Assembly (NCBI RefSeq): GCF_014303395.1
Contig: NZ_CP060298.1
Location: 2,871,001 to 2,935,000 of the forward strand
Source of the DNA: Nakamurella sp. PAMC28650
GTDB taxonomy: Bacteria > Actinomycetota > Actinomycetes > Mycobacteriales > Nakamurellaceae
Length of the DNA stretch: 64,000 bases
Direction: 5' to 3'
The notes beneath the pieces are model-generated. The model worked only from the letters and a program-made list of their open reading frames with translations, had not been told where the DNA came from and did no database searches. Position 1 is the first letter of the stretch; each line of letters starts with the position of its first letter. Shown here one piece after another: positions 9,285-17,657 of this stretch. A program made the translations under genes and the position numbers.

Positions 9285-10999
9285 GACCGATCGACCCGGC
9301 GCTGCTGCGCCTGGCCGGGCCGGTGCGCGGCCTGCTCGCCGTCTCGGTGCTGATCGGGGTCTGCTCGGCCGGGTCGATGATCGCGATGGCCACGCTGATC
9401 GCGAGCGTGCTGGCCGACCTGGTCACCGGTCACGCCGGTCCCGGTGGCGTCTCCGGCCGGCTGGTCGCGCTGGCCGTGGTGATCGTGGTCAGGGCGCTGC
9501 TCGGCTACGCGGCCGAGGTGTCGGCCAGGACGTCGGCCACCAGGGTCGTGACCGACCTGCGCCGCCGATCACTGGTCCAGGTGGCCGCCCTCGGGCCGCG
9601 CTGGCGTAGCCGGCACAGCGGTGCCGGTACCAGCACCGTGCTCGGCACCGGCCTCGACGGGATGCACGACTACCTGGCCCGCTACCTGCCCGCCGTGGTG
9701 CTGGCCGCACTGGTCCCCGTCGCGATGGTCCTCTGCCTGCTGGTCCTGGACCCGGAGACCGGCCTGATCGTGCTGATCACCTTGCCGCTGGTCCCGGTGT
9801 TCATGGCGTTGGTCGGTTGGTATGCCGACCGCGACACCACCAGGAAGTGGCGGGTGCTGGCCCAGCTGTCCGGCCATTTCGCCGACGTGGTGGCCGGTCT
9901 GCCGGTGCTGGTGGTGTTCGGCCGGGCCAGGGCGCAGGCCGATTCCGTGGCGCGGGTGGCCGATGAGCACCGCAAGGCCTCGATGGTGACGTTGCGGCTC
10001 GCGTTCCTCTCCTCGCTGGTACTGGAACTGCTCTCGACCCTGTCGGTGGCCCTCGTCGCGGTCACCGTCGGGCTGCGCCTGGTGTCCGGATCGGTCGGCC
10101 TGCAGGTCGCCCTGACGGTGCTGATCCTGGCGCCGGAGGCCTACCTGCCGATTCGTACCCTCGGCGCCCGCTTCCACGCCGCCGCCGATGGCATGGCTGC
10201 GGTCGAACGGGTGCTGGAAATCCTGGAGACCCCGCTGCCGCCGGCCGGGACCAGGACGGACCTGACTGCGGTGCCGTCCGTCCGGATGACAGGGGCGTCG
10301 GTCGATTTCGGTGACGGTCGCGGTCTGGCGCCAACGGATCTCACCCTTGCGGCCGGGTCGATCACCGTGGTGCGGGGTCCGAGCGGGGTCGGAAAGACGA
10401 CCCTGCTGTCGCTCGTCGCGGGGCTGCTCCGCCCGGACGCCGGGCGGATCGAGGTCAGCACGGTCGCCGATTCCGGGGATGACGCCGGTTGGACAGATCT
10501 GGCGCAGATCCGTCCCGACCTCTGGCGCGACACTGTCGCCTGGTGCGGCCAACGGCCCGTACTGGTGCCGGGAACCATCGCGCAGAATCTGGCGCTGGGT
10601 GGCGCGCTGGATCCCGAGCGCCTCGAATCTGCGCTGGAAGCCGTTGCTGCGCAAAGCTTCCTGCGACTCCTACCCCACGGTCTGGACACCGAGCTCGGTG
10701 ACGACGGCGCCGGGCTCTCGGCCGGTCAGCTGCACCGGATCGCGCTGGCCAGGGCGCTGGCCGGTACCGCGCCGGTGGTGCTGCTGGACGAGCCCACCGC
10801 CGATCTGGACCCGGACACCGAGGCCCTGGTGGTGAGCGGCATGGCTGCCCTGCTGGCCGGACGGACCGTGCTCATCTCCACCCACCGCCCGGCGCCGCTG
10901 GTCCTGGCCGACACGGTGCGGGTTCTCGACGGCCTCGTCGCCCGGCCCGAGGGGGTGCAGTCCGAGGCGGTGCAGTCCGAGATGGCGGTGACCCGATGA
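9281..10999 (+). CDS. cydD: Thiol reductant ABC exporter subunit CydD
   Basis: 572 residues from GTG at 9281; the same frame stays open far upstream but that part lies inside cydB. Six hydrophobic helices (residues about 15-310) precede an ATPase domain with Walker A GPSGVGKTTLL, signature LSAGQLHRIALARAL and Walker B VVLLDEPTADLD. With CydC it exports glutathione or cysteine-type thiols needed to assemble cytochrome bd. A 15-base duplication encoding VQSEA/VQSEM lies at its C-terminus. It overlaps cydC by four bases. Confidence 0.92.
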   Translation: MRPIDPALLRLAGPVRGLLAVSVLIGVCSAGSMIAMATLIASVLADLVTGHAGPGGVSGRLVALAVVIVVRALLGYAAEVSARTSATRVVTDLRRRSLVQVAALGPRWRSRHSGAGTSTVLGTGLDGMHDYLARYLPAVVLAALVPVAMVLCLLVLDPETGLIVLITLPLVPVFMALVGWYADRDTTRKWRVLAQLSGHFADVVAGLPVLVVFGRARAQADSVARVADEHRKASMVTLRLAFLSSLVLELLSTLSVALVAVTVGLRLVSGSVGLQVALTVLILAPEAYLPIRTLGARFHAAADGMAAVERVLEILETPLPPAGTRTDLTAVPSVRMTGASVDFGDGRGLAPTDLTLAAGSITVVRGPSGVGKTTLLSLVAGLLRPDAGRIEVSTVADSGDDAGWTDLAQIRPDLWRDTVAWCGQRPVLVPGTIAQNLALGGALDPERLESALEAVAAQSFLRLLPHGLDTELGDDGAGLSAGQLHRIALARALAGTAPVVLLDEPTADLDPDTEALVVSGMAALLAGRTVLISTHRPAPLVLADTVRVLDGLVARPEGVQSEAVQSEMAVTR

Positions 11000-12744
11000 C
11001 GATGCCTCTGGTGATGCGGATGGTCCGGCCCTGGCGGTGGAGGTGGATGCTCTCGGCCGCACTGGGCGCCCTGGCCCTCGGCTCGTCGGTCGCCCTGATG
11101 GCGACCGCGGGTTGGCTGATCGCCACCGCGTCCACCCACCCGCCCGTGCTGACCCTGCTGGTGGCCGTGGTGGCCGTGGTGGCCGTCCGCACGTTCGGGT
11201 TCGGCCGCGGCGTCCTGAGGTATGCCGAGCGCCTGGTCTCGCACGACGTCGCCCTCCGTGTGATCGGGGCGATCCGATCGGCCCTGATCACCTCGCTGAC
11301 GGCCCTGGTGCAGCGCGGGGGAGCGGTCGGCCGGCGCTCCGGTCTGCTGTCGTTGGTGGTCACCGACTCCGATGAGGTCGGTGACATCCTGCTGCGTGGC
11401 CTGCTCCCGCTGATCTCGGCGTCGGTGGTCGGAACCGCGGCCGTGCTGGTGGCCTGGTCGTTGTTGCCGGCGATCGGGATCGCCCTGCTGCTCTGCCTGC
11501 TGCTGGGCTGCGTGCTGGTCCCGGTGCTGACCGCGCAGCGCACCGTCGCGATCGAGCGTGACGGGGTGGCCGGCCGGCTGGAGCGGGACCAGTTGCTGAC
11601 CGAGACTCTCGACCAGATCAACGATCTCGTCGCCATCGGCGCGCTGCCCTCGGCGCTGGACCGGCTGGCGGCCAACGAGCGCAGGCAGGTTCGTGTTCGC
11701 CTCGTGGCGGCTCGGCTGGCCGGTGTCGGGGTCGCGGCCGGCATTCTGACGACGGGCAGTACGGTCGTGCTGACCGCTGTGCTCGGGGCTCCGGCGGTGG
11801 CCACTTCCCGGCTCGGGCCCGCGTGGCTGGCCGTGCTCGTGCTGATGCCGCTGGCCCTGACCGAGATGGTCGGCGCGGTCCATGACGCGGCTACCGCGCT
11901 GGCCAGGTCCGATGCGGCCGGCCGCCGCCTGTCGAGCTTGCTGGCCCCTGGACCGCAGGATGCCGGGTCCGCGGTCCCCGGACCTCGGACCGGGACGCAG
12001 TGCGGGACGCAGGTCGCGTCGAAGGTCTGCACGCAGGTCGGGACCATTCGGCTCCGGGGTGTCAGTGCCCGCTGGCCCGGCGCGGACCAGGACACGCTGA
12101 CCGGCATCGACCTCGACCTGCCGCCGGGGGGGCGGGTGGTGGTCACCGGGGAGAGCGGGTCGGGGAAGTCGACGCTGGCCGCTGTGCTGGTCGGGCTGCT
12201 GAGTCCGACCGCGGGCCGCATCACGGTCGACGGTCGGCCGGTGGGGTCGCTGGCCGGCAGCGGGCTCGCCTCGTGGGCCGATCAGCGGGCGCATCTGTTC
12301 GACACCTCGATCCGGGAGAACGTCCGGCTGGCCCGTCCTGAGGCCACCCCTTCCGACGTCGACCGGGCCTGCGCCGATGCGGGTCTCGGTGGGTGGTTGC
12401 GGGAGTTGCCCGCCGGTCTGGACACGGCGGTGGGGGAGCACGGTCTGGCGGTGTCCGGCGGCCAGCGGCAGCGGATCGCGGTGGCCAGGGCGTTCCTGTC
12501 CGACCGCCCGCTCGTCGTCGCGGACGAGATCTCCGCTCACCTGGACGAGGCGACGGCGGAGGCGGTGACGGCGGCCGCGATGCGTCCGGACGACGCTCGG
12601 TGCGTGCTCCTGATCAGTCATCGACCCGAAGATGCGCGGCATGGCAGCCAGGTGCTGCGGATGTCCGGCGGCCGCTTGCGCGAGGTTTCCGCGCCGCCCG
12701 TCGAACCGTTCACACCGCCTCGGTCAGGCGCGGCGGTGCGGTGA
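10996..12744 (+). CDS. cydC: Thiol reductant ABC exporter subunit CydC
   Basis: 582 residues. Membrane domain near residues 15-300 (MATAGWLIATAS, RTFGFGRGVLRYAERLVSHD are CydC-typical), then an ATPase with Walker A GESGSGKSTL, signature VSGGQRQRIAVARA and Walker B region VVADEISAHLDE. The last gene of the cyd operon. Its final 21 bases overlap the 3' end of a convergent LuxR-type gene on the opposite strand. Confidence 0.92.
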   Translation: MTMPLVMRMVRPWRWRWMLSAALGALALGSSVALMATAGWLIATASTHPPVLTLLVAVVAVVAVRTFGFGRGVLRYAERLVSHDVALRVIGAIRSALITSLTALVQRGGAVGRRSGLLSLVVTDSDEVGDILLRGLLPLISASVVGTAAVLVAWSLLPAIGIALLLCLLLGCVLVPVLTAQRTVAIERDGVAGRLERDQLLTETLDQINDLVAIGALPSALDRLAANERRQVRVRLVAARLAGVGVAAGILTTGSTVVLTAVLGAPAVATSRLGPAWLAVLVLMPLALTEMVGAVHDAATALARSDAAGRRLSSLLAPGPQDAGSAVPGPRTGTQCGTQVASKVCTQVGTIRLRGVSARWPGADQDTLTGIDLDLPPGGRVVVTGESGSGKSTLAAVLVGLLSPTAGRITVDGRPVGSLAGSGLASWADQRAHLFDTSIRENVRLARPEATPSDVDRACADAGLGGWLRELPAGLDTAVGEHGLAVSGGQRQRIAVARAFLSDRPLVVADEISAHLDEATAEAVTAAAMRPDDARCVLLISHRPEDARHGSQVLRMSGGRLREVSAPPVEPFTPPRSGAAVR

Positions 12745-12981
12745 TCCCTCCGCGGCCTGGTCAGCAGTGATGCGTCTGACGGTCACATAGATGACGGCTT
12801 GTGCCCGCCGCTGCAGGCCGAGCTTGGCCAGCACCATGGTGACGGTGTTCTTGACGGTCTTCTCGGCAATGCCCAACCGTCCGCCGATCTGGCGGTTGGT
12901 GAGCCCGAGTCCGACCAGTCCGAGGACCTGATCCTCGCGTGGGGTGAGCCCGGCCGGGTAGCCGGCTGCGATGACTGACAT
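12724..12981 (-). CDS. Stand-alone LuxR-type DNA-binding domain protein
   Basis: 85 residues from ATG at 12981, preceded by a G-rich GTGGGGG ribosome site (an in-frame TTG at 13002 is weaker). The product is just an HTH of LuxR/FixJ type: LTPREDQVLGLVGLGLTNRQIGGRLGIAEKTVKNTVTMVLAKLGLQRRAQA. No receiver or ligand domain is present, so its signal is unknown. Divergent from a BlaI-type repressor gene with a nested palindrome between the two, and convergent with cydC. Confidence 0.8.
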   Translation of the reverse strand: MSVIAAGYPAGLTPREDQVLGLVGLGLTNRQIGGRLGIAEKTVKNTVTMVLAKLGLQRRAQAVIYVTVRRITADQAAEGSPHRRA

Positions 12982-12990
12982 GGCCCCCAC

Positions 12991-13033
12991 AATATTCGAC
13001 AACTTGTAGAAGTTCTACGTGAAGTAGAATATT
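12991..13033. promoter_or_regulatory. Nested palindrome, probable BlaI operator
   Basis: The perfect palindrome GTAGAAGTTCTAC (13006-13018) is centred at 13012. Outer arms AATATTC (12991-12997) and GAATATT (13027-13033) share exactly the same centre, giving a 43-bp interrupted dyad. A second imperfect copy, GTAGAATATTTCTGC, sits at 13024-13038. The site lies between the divergent LuxR-type and BlaI-type genes. BlaI/MecI repressors bind such dyads and usually repress their own gene. Confidence 0.65.
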
Positions 13034-13089
13034 TCTGCAGGTCGGGCAATGCGCTGTCACGGCCCTGAGATCGAGTGCGAGGTGGGTCG

Positions 13090-13437
13090 GTGGTCGGCCG
13101 TGGTGAGCTTGAACGTGCCGTCGTCGACGTGCTCTGGGATGCGGTCGAGCCGATGACGGCTCGCGCCGTCACCGATGCCCTGACCGGCCGTGATCTTGCG
13201 GTGACCACCGTCCTGACGGTGTTGTCCAGGCTCGAGGGCAAGGGCATCGTCCGCCGTGCGCGCGACGGTCGGGCGCACACCTACGAGGCCGTGGCCGGCC
13301 GTGAGGAACACACCGCCGATCTGATGCGCCAGGTGTTGGACACGGCCGGTGATCGAGACGACGCGTTGGCCAGATTCGTCGGCTCGGTCTCACCGGAGGA
13401 TGTCGAAGCCCTCCGTCGCGCGCTCGACGGTCGCTGA
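13090..13437 (+). CDS. BlaI/MecI/CopY-family repressor
   Basis: 115 residues from GTG at 13090, which has GAGGTGG a few bases upstream; GTG at 13075 is an alternative. Winged-helix text typical of the family: LERAVVDVLWDAVEPMTARAVTDAL and TTVLTVLSRLEGKGIVRRARDGRAHTYEA, followed by a dimerisation helix. Such repressors are inactivated by cleavage through a membrane M56 peptidase, which here is encoded 48 bases downstream. The controlled genes are unknown; no beta-lactamase gene is nearby. Confidence 0.87.
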   Translation: MVGRGELERAVVDVLWDAVEPMTARAVTDALTGRDLAVTTVLTVLSRLEGKGIVRRARDGRAHTYEAVAGREEHTADLMRQVLDTAGDRDDALARFVGSVSPEDVEALRRALDGR

Positions 13438-13485
13438 CCAGGTGATCGCCCGCGGGACCAGCGCCGCGAAAGTAGACTGAGGACC

Positions 13486-14508
13486 GTGCCGGCCGCCCCC
13501 GTCCTGGCCGCCGGCCTCGCTGTGACCTCGGTCCTGCTCGCCGCCCCGGTCAGTGCTCTGCTGGCCAGAGCGGGCTGGACCCGGAGAGCCCCGCGGGCCT
13601 CCCTCATCCTGTGGCAGGCGGTGTGTCTTGCCGCCGGCCTGTGCCTGATCGGAGCGGGCGTCATGCTGGCGCTGGAACCGTTGGGCCACAACATCTTGAC
13701 GGCTTCGGGGACGTGGCTGGGCCGACTCCGGGAGGGCCGTCCACTGGCCGGCATGACGGGCCACGGCATCATCACCGGCACCCTGTCCGGTGCCGCGGCG
13801 CTGATTCTGTTCGGTGTGCTGATGCGCAGTGTTCTTCTCGCGGTGCAGCGACGCCGGGCCCACCGGCTCCTGCTGGACCTGCTGACCGGCGACCGCCCCG
13901 GCGGTGACCGCCCGGCCGGCGATCGGACGGCCGGCTGCGCCGACCCGGTGACCGTCGGCGCCCGTCGCGAGATCGGCGACCTGCTGGCCGATGTGCGGAT
14001 CCTGGACCACTCGACCGCGGTCGCCTACACGCTGCCGGGGTGGCATTCCAGGGTGGTGCTGTCGGCGGGCCTGCTGGACCTGTTGGCCAGGGCCGAGCTG
14101 ATCGCGGTCATCGATCACGAGCGAGCGCACGTCCGCAGTCGGCACGATCTGATGGTGCTGCCGTTCCAGGCCTGGGGAACGGCGGTGGGTTGGCTCCCCG
14201 GCGTCAGGTCGGCGGCCGAGTCGGTGGCCGAACTGACCGAGATGCTGGCCGACGACTGGGCCGCGCGGAGGTCGTCGCCGGCGATTCTGGCCAAGGCGCT
14301 GGCCACGGTGGCGTTGGCCGGGGTGTCGCGGAACTCCGGCATCGTGGGCTCGCAGACGCCGGTGGTGGCCGGTCGGTCGGTGGCGGCCAGGGTCGACCGG
14401 CTGCTGCACCCCTGTCCGCTCCCCCTGCCGGGGTTGGTCGGGGTGTACCTGGCCGCGGCGACGCTGTTGGGGATCCCGTTCGTCACACTGCTGGTCGGCT
14501 GGAGCTGA
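13486..14508 (+). CDS. M56-family membrane metallopeptidase (BlaR1-like)
   Basis: 340 residues from GTG at 13486 with a GAGGA site upstream. Several membrane helices are visible at residues 5-25, 40-65, 95-115 and at the C-terminus. The zinc motif is HERAH within VIDHERAHVRSRHD near residue 210. Unlike BlaR1 there is no penicillin-binding sensor domain. A Gly/Asp/Arg/Pro repeat (GDRPGGDRPAGDRTAG) marks the cytoplasmic loop before the peptidase part. With the adjacent BlaI-type gene it forms a signal-transducing protease/repressor pair, the first of two in this window. Confidence 0.85.
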   Translation: MPAAPVLAAGLAVTSVLLAAPVSALLARAGWTRRAPRASLILWQAVCLAAGLCLIGAGVMLALEPLGHNILTASGTWLGRLREGRPLAGMTGHGIITGTLSGAAALILFGVLMRSVLLAVQRRRAHRLLLDLLTGDRPGGDRPAGDRTAGCADPVTVGARREIGDLLADVRILDHSTAVAYTLPGWHSRVVLSAGLLDLLARAELIAVIDHERAHVRSRHDLMVLPFQAWGTAVGWLPGVRSAAESVAELTEMLADDWAARRSSPAILAKALATVALAGVSRNSGIVGSQTPVVAGRSVAARVDRLLHPCPLPLPGLVGVYLAAATLLGIPFVTLLVGWS

Positions 14509-14529
14509 AGCTCGTGATAGGACACCAGG

Positions 14530-16665
14530 GTGAGCAATCCAGCCGATGACCTTCCCACCGATCTGACGACGAGCCGATCCGGCGTCTTCGCCGACCTCGA
14601 CGCCTTCGTCGCCTTCCCGCGGATGTCCGGGCTGATCCTCTCGCCCGACGGCACCGACCTGGTGGTCGCCGTCAGCACCCCGGACCCGAAATCCCATCGC
14701 TACCAGAGCGCGCTGTGGCGGGTCGATCCGCTGGGTGAGGCGCCGGCCGTCCGGCTGACGCACGGCGCCGCGGGAGAGTCCAGCGCCACCTTCACCAGTA
14801 CCGGTGACCTGCTCTTCACCTCCAAGAGGTCTGATCCGGAGACGACCGAGACCGAGGAGCGTGCCCCGCTGTGGATGCTGCCCTCCGGGCTGGGCGAGGC
14901 GCGGGTGATCGGTTCGAGGGTGGGGGGTTTTTCCGGGGTCCATGCCGCGGCCAGGGCCTCCGTCGTCGTCGCACCGGCGCCCGTCCTGCCCGGCGCAGCG
15001 GATCTGGCCGCCGACGACTCGATGCGCAAGGACCGCAAGGACGCCGACGTGTCGGCGATCCTGCACGCGGGCTACCCGGTCCGCTTCTGGGACCACGACC
15101 TGGGCCCGGACCGTCCACATCTGCTCAGCGGGGATCTGGACGCGGCCGGATCCGGCGGGCGTCCGGAGCTGCGCGATCTGACCCCGTCCTCCGGTGATGC
15201 CCTGGTCGAGCAGAGCGGCGATCTCAGCCAGGACGGCGGCATGTTCGTCACCGGCTGGCACCGACCGCTCCGGGCTGGTGATCAACGGAGCGAGATCGTC
15301 CTGATCGACGTCGCGACCGGGGAACACCGGACCCTGCGCGCCGATCCGGAGGCGGACCTGTTCGGACCACGCTTCTCCCCGGACGGCACCCAGGTCGCCT
15401 ACCTCCGCGAACGTCGTTGTACGCCGGTCACCGCACCGGCGACGACGGTCGAGGTCGTGCAGGTGGCCGACGGCAGCGTCAGCAGACCGGCCGAGGGGTG
15501 GGATCGCTGGCCGCACGAGCTCGCGTGGCTGCCGGACGGCTCCGGTCTGGTGATCGGCGCCGACCAGGACGGGCGGGCCCCGGTCTTCGTGGTGTCCGGC
15601 GCGGGCGGCGAGGTACGCCGGCTCACGGTCGACGACGCCGCGTTCACCGATCTGACCGTCTCGCCGGACGGCAGGTACGTCTACGCCCTGCGCACCAGCT
15701 ATCTGGCTCCGTCCCATCCCGTCCGGATCGAGCTGACCGGCGATCGGGCCGGGGAGACCATGGCCCTGATCGCTCCGGCCGCGCCGCCGGAGCTCCCCGG
15801 AACGCTGGTCGACATCCGTGCCGCCGCCGGGGACGGGGTCGAGGTCCGCGGCTGGCTGGCACTGCCGCACGGCGCAGACGCCGAGCATCCGGCACCGCTG
15901 CTGCTGTGGATCCACGGCGGTCCGCTCGGTTCGTGGAATGCCTGGTCCTGGCGGTGGACCCCGTGGACGATGGTGGCCGCCGGCTACGCCGTGCTGCTGC
16001 CCGACCCGGCGTTGTCGACCGGCTACGGCCAGGAGTTCGTCCAGCGCGGCTGGGCCGGCTGGGGCGGAGCGCCGTTCACGGATCTGATGGCGATCACCGA
16101 CCAGGTCGAGTCCCGCCCGGACATCGACGCCTCCCGCACCGCGGCGATGGGTGGTTCCTTCGGCGGCTACATGGCCAACTGGGTTGCCGGCCACACCGAC
16201 CGCTTCCGCGCCATCGTCACGCACGCCAGCCTCTGGTCGCTGGAGGAGTTCGGCCCGTCGACCGACGGCGCCAACTACTGGGAACGCGAGATGAGCCCGA
16301 CCATGACGGCGGCGAACTCCCCGCATGCGTTCGTCGAGCAGATCAGGACGCCGATGCTGGTGGTGCACGGCGACAAGGACTACCGGGTACCCATCGGCCA
16401 GGGCATCCGGCTCTGGTACGACCTGCTGTCCAAGTCCGGGCTGGCGGCCGACGACGACGGGGTCACCCCGCACCGCTTCCTGTACTTCCCGACGGAGAAC
16501 CACTGGGTCCTCACGCCGGGCCATGCCAAGCTCTGGTACCAGGTGGTGCTCGGCTTCCTGGCCGAGCACGTGCTGGGCGAGCCGGCGGCTGCGGTCCCGC
16601 CGCTGCTCGGCGGGTCGCCGAACCCGGAGCCGCCGTCCGCGGGCACCGCCACCGCGGGGTCGTGA
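14530..16665 (+). CDS. S9-family peptidase (prolyl oligopeptidase type)
   Basis: 711 residues from GTG at 14530. The N-terminal part has beta-propeller repeats (LILSPDGTDLVVAV, FSPDGTQVAYLRERR, VSPDGRYVYAL). The C-terminal alpha/beta hydrolase domain carries the nucleophile in GGSFGGYMANW near residue 545, the Asp in VHGDKDYRVP and the His in TENHWV. No signal peptide is visible, so it is probably cytoplasmic. It likely trims peptides, with acylaminoacyl- or dipeptidyl-type specificity. The next gene starts three bases after its stop codon. Confidence 0.88.
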   Translation: MSNPADDLPTDLTTSRSGVFADLDAFVAFPRMSGLILSPDGTDLVVAVSTPDPKSHRYQSALWRVDPLGEAPAVRLTHGAAGESSATFTSTGDLLFTSKRSDPETTETEERAPLWMLPSGLGEARVIGSRVGGFSGVHAAARASVVVAPAPVLPGAADLAADDSMRKDRKDADVSAILHAGYPVRFWDHDLGPDRPHLLSGDLDAAGSGGRPELRDLTPSSGDALVEQSGDLSQDGGMFVTGWHRPLRAGDQRSEIVLIDVATGEHRTLRADPEADLFGPRFSPDGTQVAYLRERRCTPVTAPATTVEVVQVADGSVSRPAEGWDRWPHELAWLPDGSGLVIGADQDGRAPVFVVSGAGGEVRRLTVDDAAFTDLTVSPDGRYVYALRTSYLAPSHPVRIELTGDRAGETMALIAPAAPPELPGTLVDIRAAAGDGVEVRGWLALPHGADAEHPAPLLLWIHGGPLGSWNAWSWRWTPWTMVAAGYAVLLPDPALSTGYGQEFVQRGWAGWGGAPFTDLMAITDQVESRPDIDASRTAAMGGSFGGYMANWVAGHTDRFRAIVTHASLWSLEEFGPSTDGANYWEREMSPTMTAANSPHAFVEQIRTPMLVVHGDKDYRVPIGQGIRLWYDLLSKSGLAADDDGVTPHRFLYFPTENHWVLTPGHAKLWYQVVLGFLAEHVLGEPAAAVPPLLGGSPNPEPPSAGTATAGS

Positions 16666-16668
16666 AGG

Positions 16669-16935
16669 GTGGCCGAGACGGGAGATCTCCACGAGGTCTG
16701 GCTCGAGCTCACCAGCGGCACCAGGGTGCTGGTCGGTCACAACCTGCCGAGCAAGGCGGCCGCCAGCGTGGTGGCGAACCGCTGGATCGCGATCGCCCGC
16801 GAGGAGGACGGTCTGCACGAGAGTGCGCCCGGCAGCGGTGTCGTGGTGCGGGCGACCGCCATCGTCGCGATCAAGGCGCAGATCCAGCCGGTCAAGAGCT
16901 TCCTGGCCGGGCCGCGGGACGGCAGTTGGCTCTGA
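16669..16935 (+). CDS. Small conserved-type protein of unknown function
   Basis: 88 residues from GTG at 16669, three bases after the S9 peptidase stop and overlapping the next gene, so it sits inside a tight operon. The sequence looks like a compact alpha/beta protein (VWLELTSGTRVLVGHNLP, VVVRATAIVAIKAQI) without cysteines or membrane segments. No family recognised. Codon use matches its neighbours and the position in the operon argues that it is real. Confidence 0.65.
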   Translation: MAETGDLHEVWLELTSGTRVLVGHNLPSKAAASVVANRWIAIAREEDGLHESAPGSGVVVRATAIVAIKAQIQPVKSFLAGPRDGSWL

Positions 16936-17654
16936 GTACCGGGCCTTCGGGGACCCGGCGGGTCCCGGTGCTCGAACTGGACGCCGTCAGCAAGTCCTAC
17001 GGGGACTCGCCGGTGCTGGTGAACGTCAGCTTCACCGTCGATCGCGGCGAGGTGGTGGCGTTGACCGGGTCCAACGGGTCCGGCAAGTCGACGCTGCTGC
17101 GCTGCGTGGTCGGGTGGGACGAGCCGGATTCCGGTGCCGTGCTCTTCGAGGGTACGAAGTACCTCGACAACCTGCCGGCGGTGCGCGCCTCGGTCGCGCT
17201 CGCTCTGGGGGCCGGGGACGAGTTCGTCGACCTGACGGTCCGCGAGCACCTGGAGTTCATGGCCAGGGCGCACGGTGACGACGAGCCGGGCGGGACCATC
17301 GACGCGGTACTCGGCGAACTGGGCCTGCGAGATCTGCAGCACCGCTTCCCGTTCACCTTGTCGCAGGGGCAGCGACGCCGGCTCGGACTGGCCTCCTGCT
17401 TCGTCCGGCCGCGCCACCTGCTGATCCTGGACGAGCCGGAGCAGAACCTGGACGGAGCGGGCCGGGAGTGGCTGGCCGCCAAGATCATGTCGGAGCGGCG
17501 AGCCGGGGTGTCGGTGCTGATGGCCTGCCACGACGCTGATCTCGTGGCCGAGGTGGCCGACTCCGAGGTGGTGCTGTCCACCGAGTTGATGTCGGATCCG
17601 GACGATGCCCAGGGGTACGGCGACGAAGACTCCTCCCAGGAGTACCCGGGATGA
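16926..17654 (+). CDS. ABC transporter ATP-binding protein
   Basis: 242 residues if TTG at 16926 is the start (ten bases overlap with the previous gene, GGGACGG just upstream); GTG at 16968 would give 228 residues beginning at the domain itself. Walker A GSNGSGKSTLL, signature LSQGQRRRLGLA and Walker B LLILDEPEQNLDG are complete. The partner is the membrane protein encoded three bases downstream, so this is probably an exporter. Substrate unknown. Confidence 0.85.
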   Translation: MALSTGPSGTRRVPVLELDAVSKSYGDSPVLVNVSFTVDRGEVVALTGSNGSGKSTLLRCVVGWDEPDSGAVLFEGTKYLDNLPAVRASVALALGAGDEFVDLTVREHLEFMARAHGDDEPGGTIDAVLGELGLRDLQHRFPFTLSQGQRRRLGLASCFVRPRHLLILDEPEQNLDGAGREWLAAKIMSERRAGVSVLMACHDADLVAEVADSEVVLSTELMSDPDDAQGYGDEDSSQEYPG

Positions 17655-17657
17655 CCG

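Noticed and set aside
13090-14508. Beta-lactam resistance locus
   Set aside because: The BlaI-M56 pair has no penicillin-binding sensor domain and no beta-lactamase gene nearby.
13390-16818. 1142-codon open frame on the minus strand
   Set aside because: It lies opposite the M56 and S9 peptidase genes and has Arg/Gln/His/Gly-rich low-complexity text typical of antisense frames in GC-rich DNA; no family motif.
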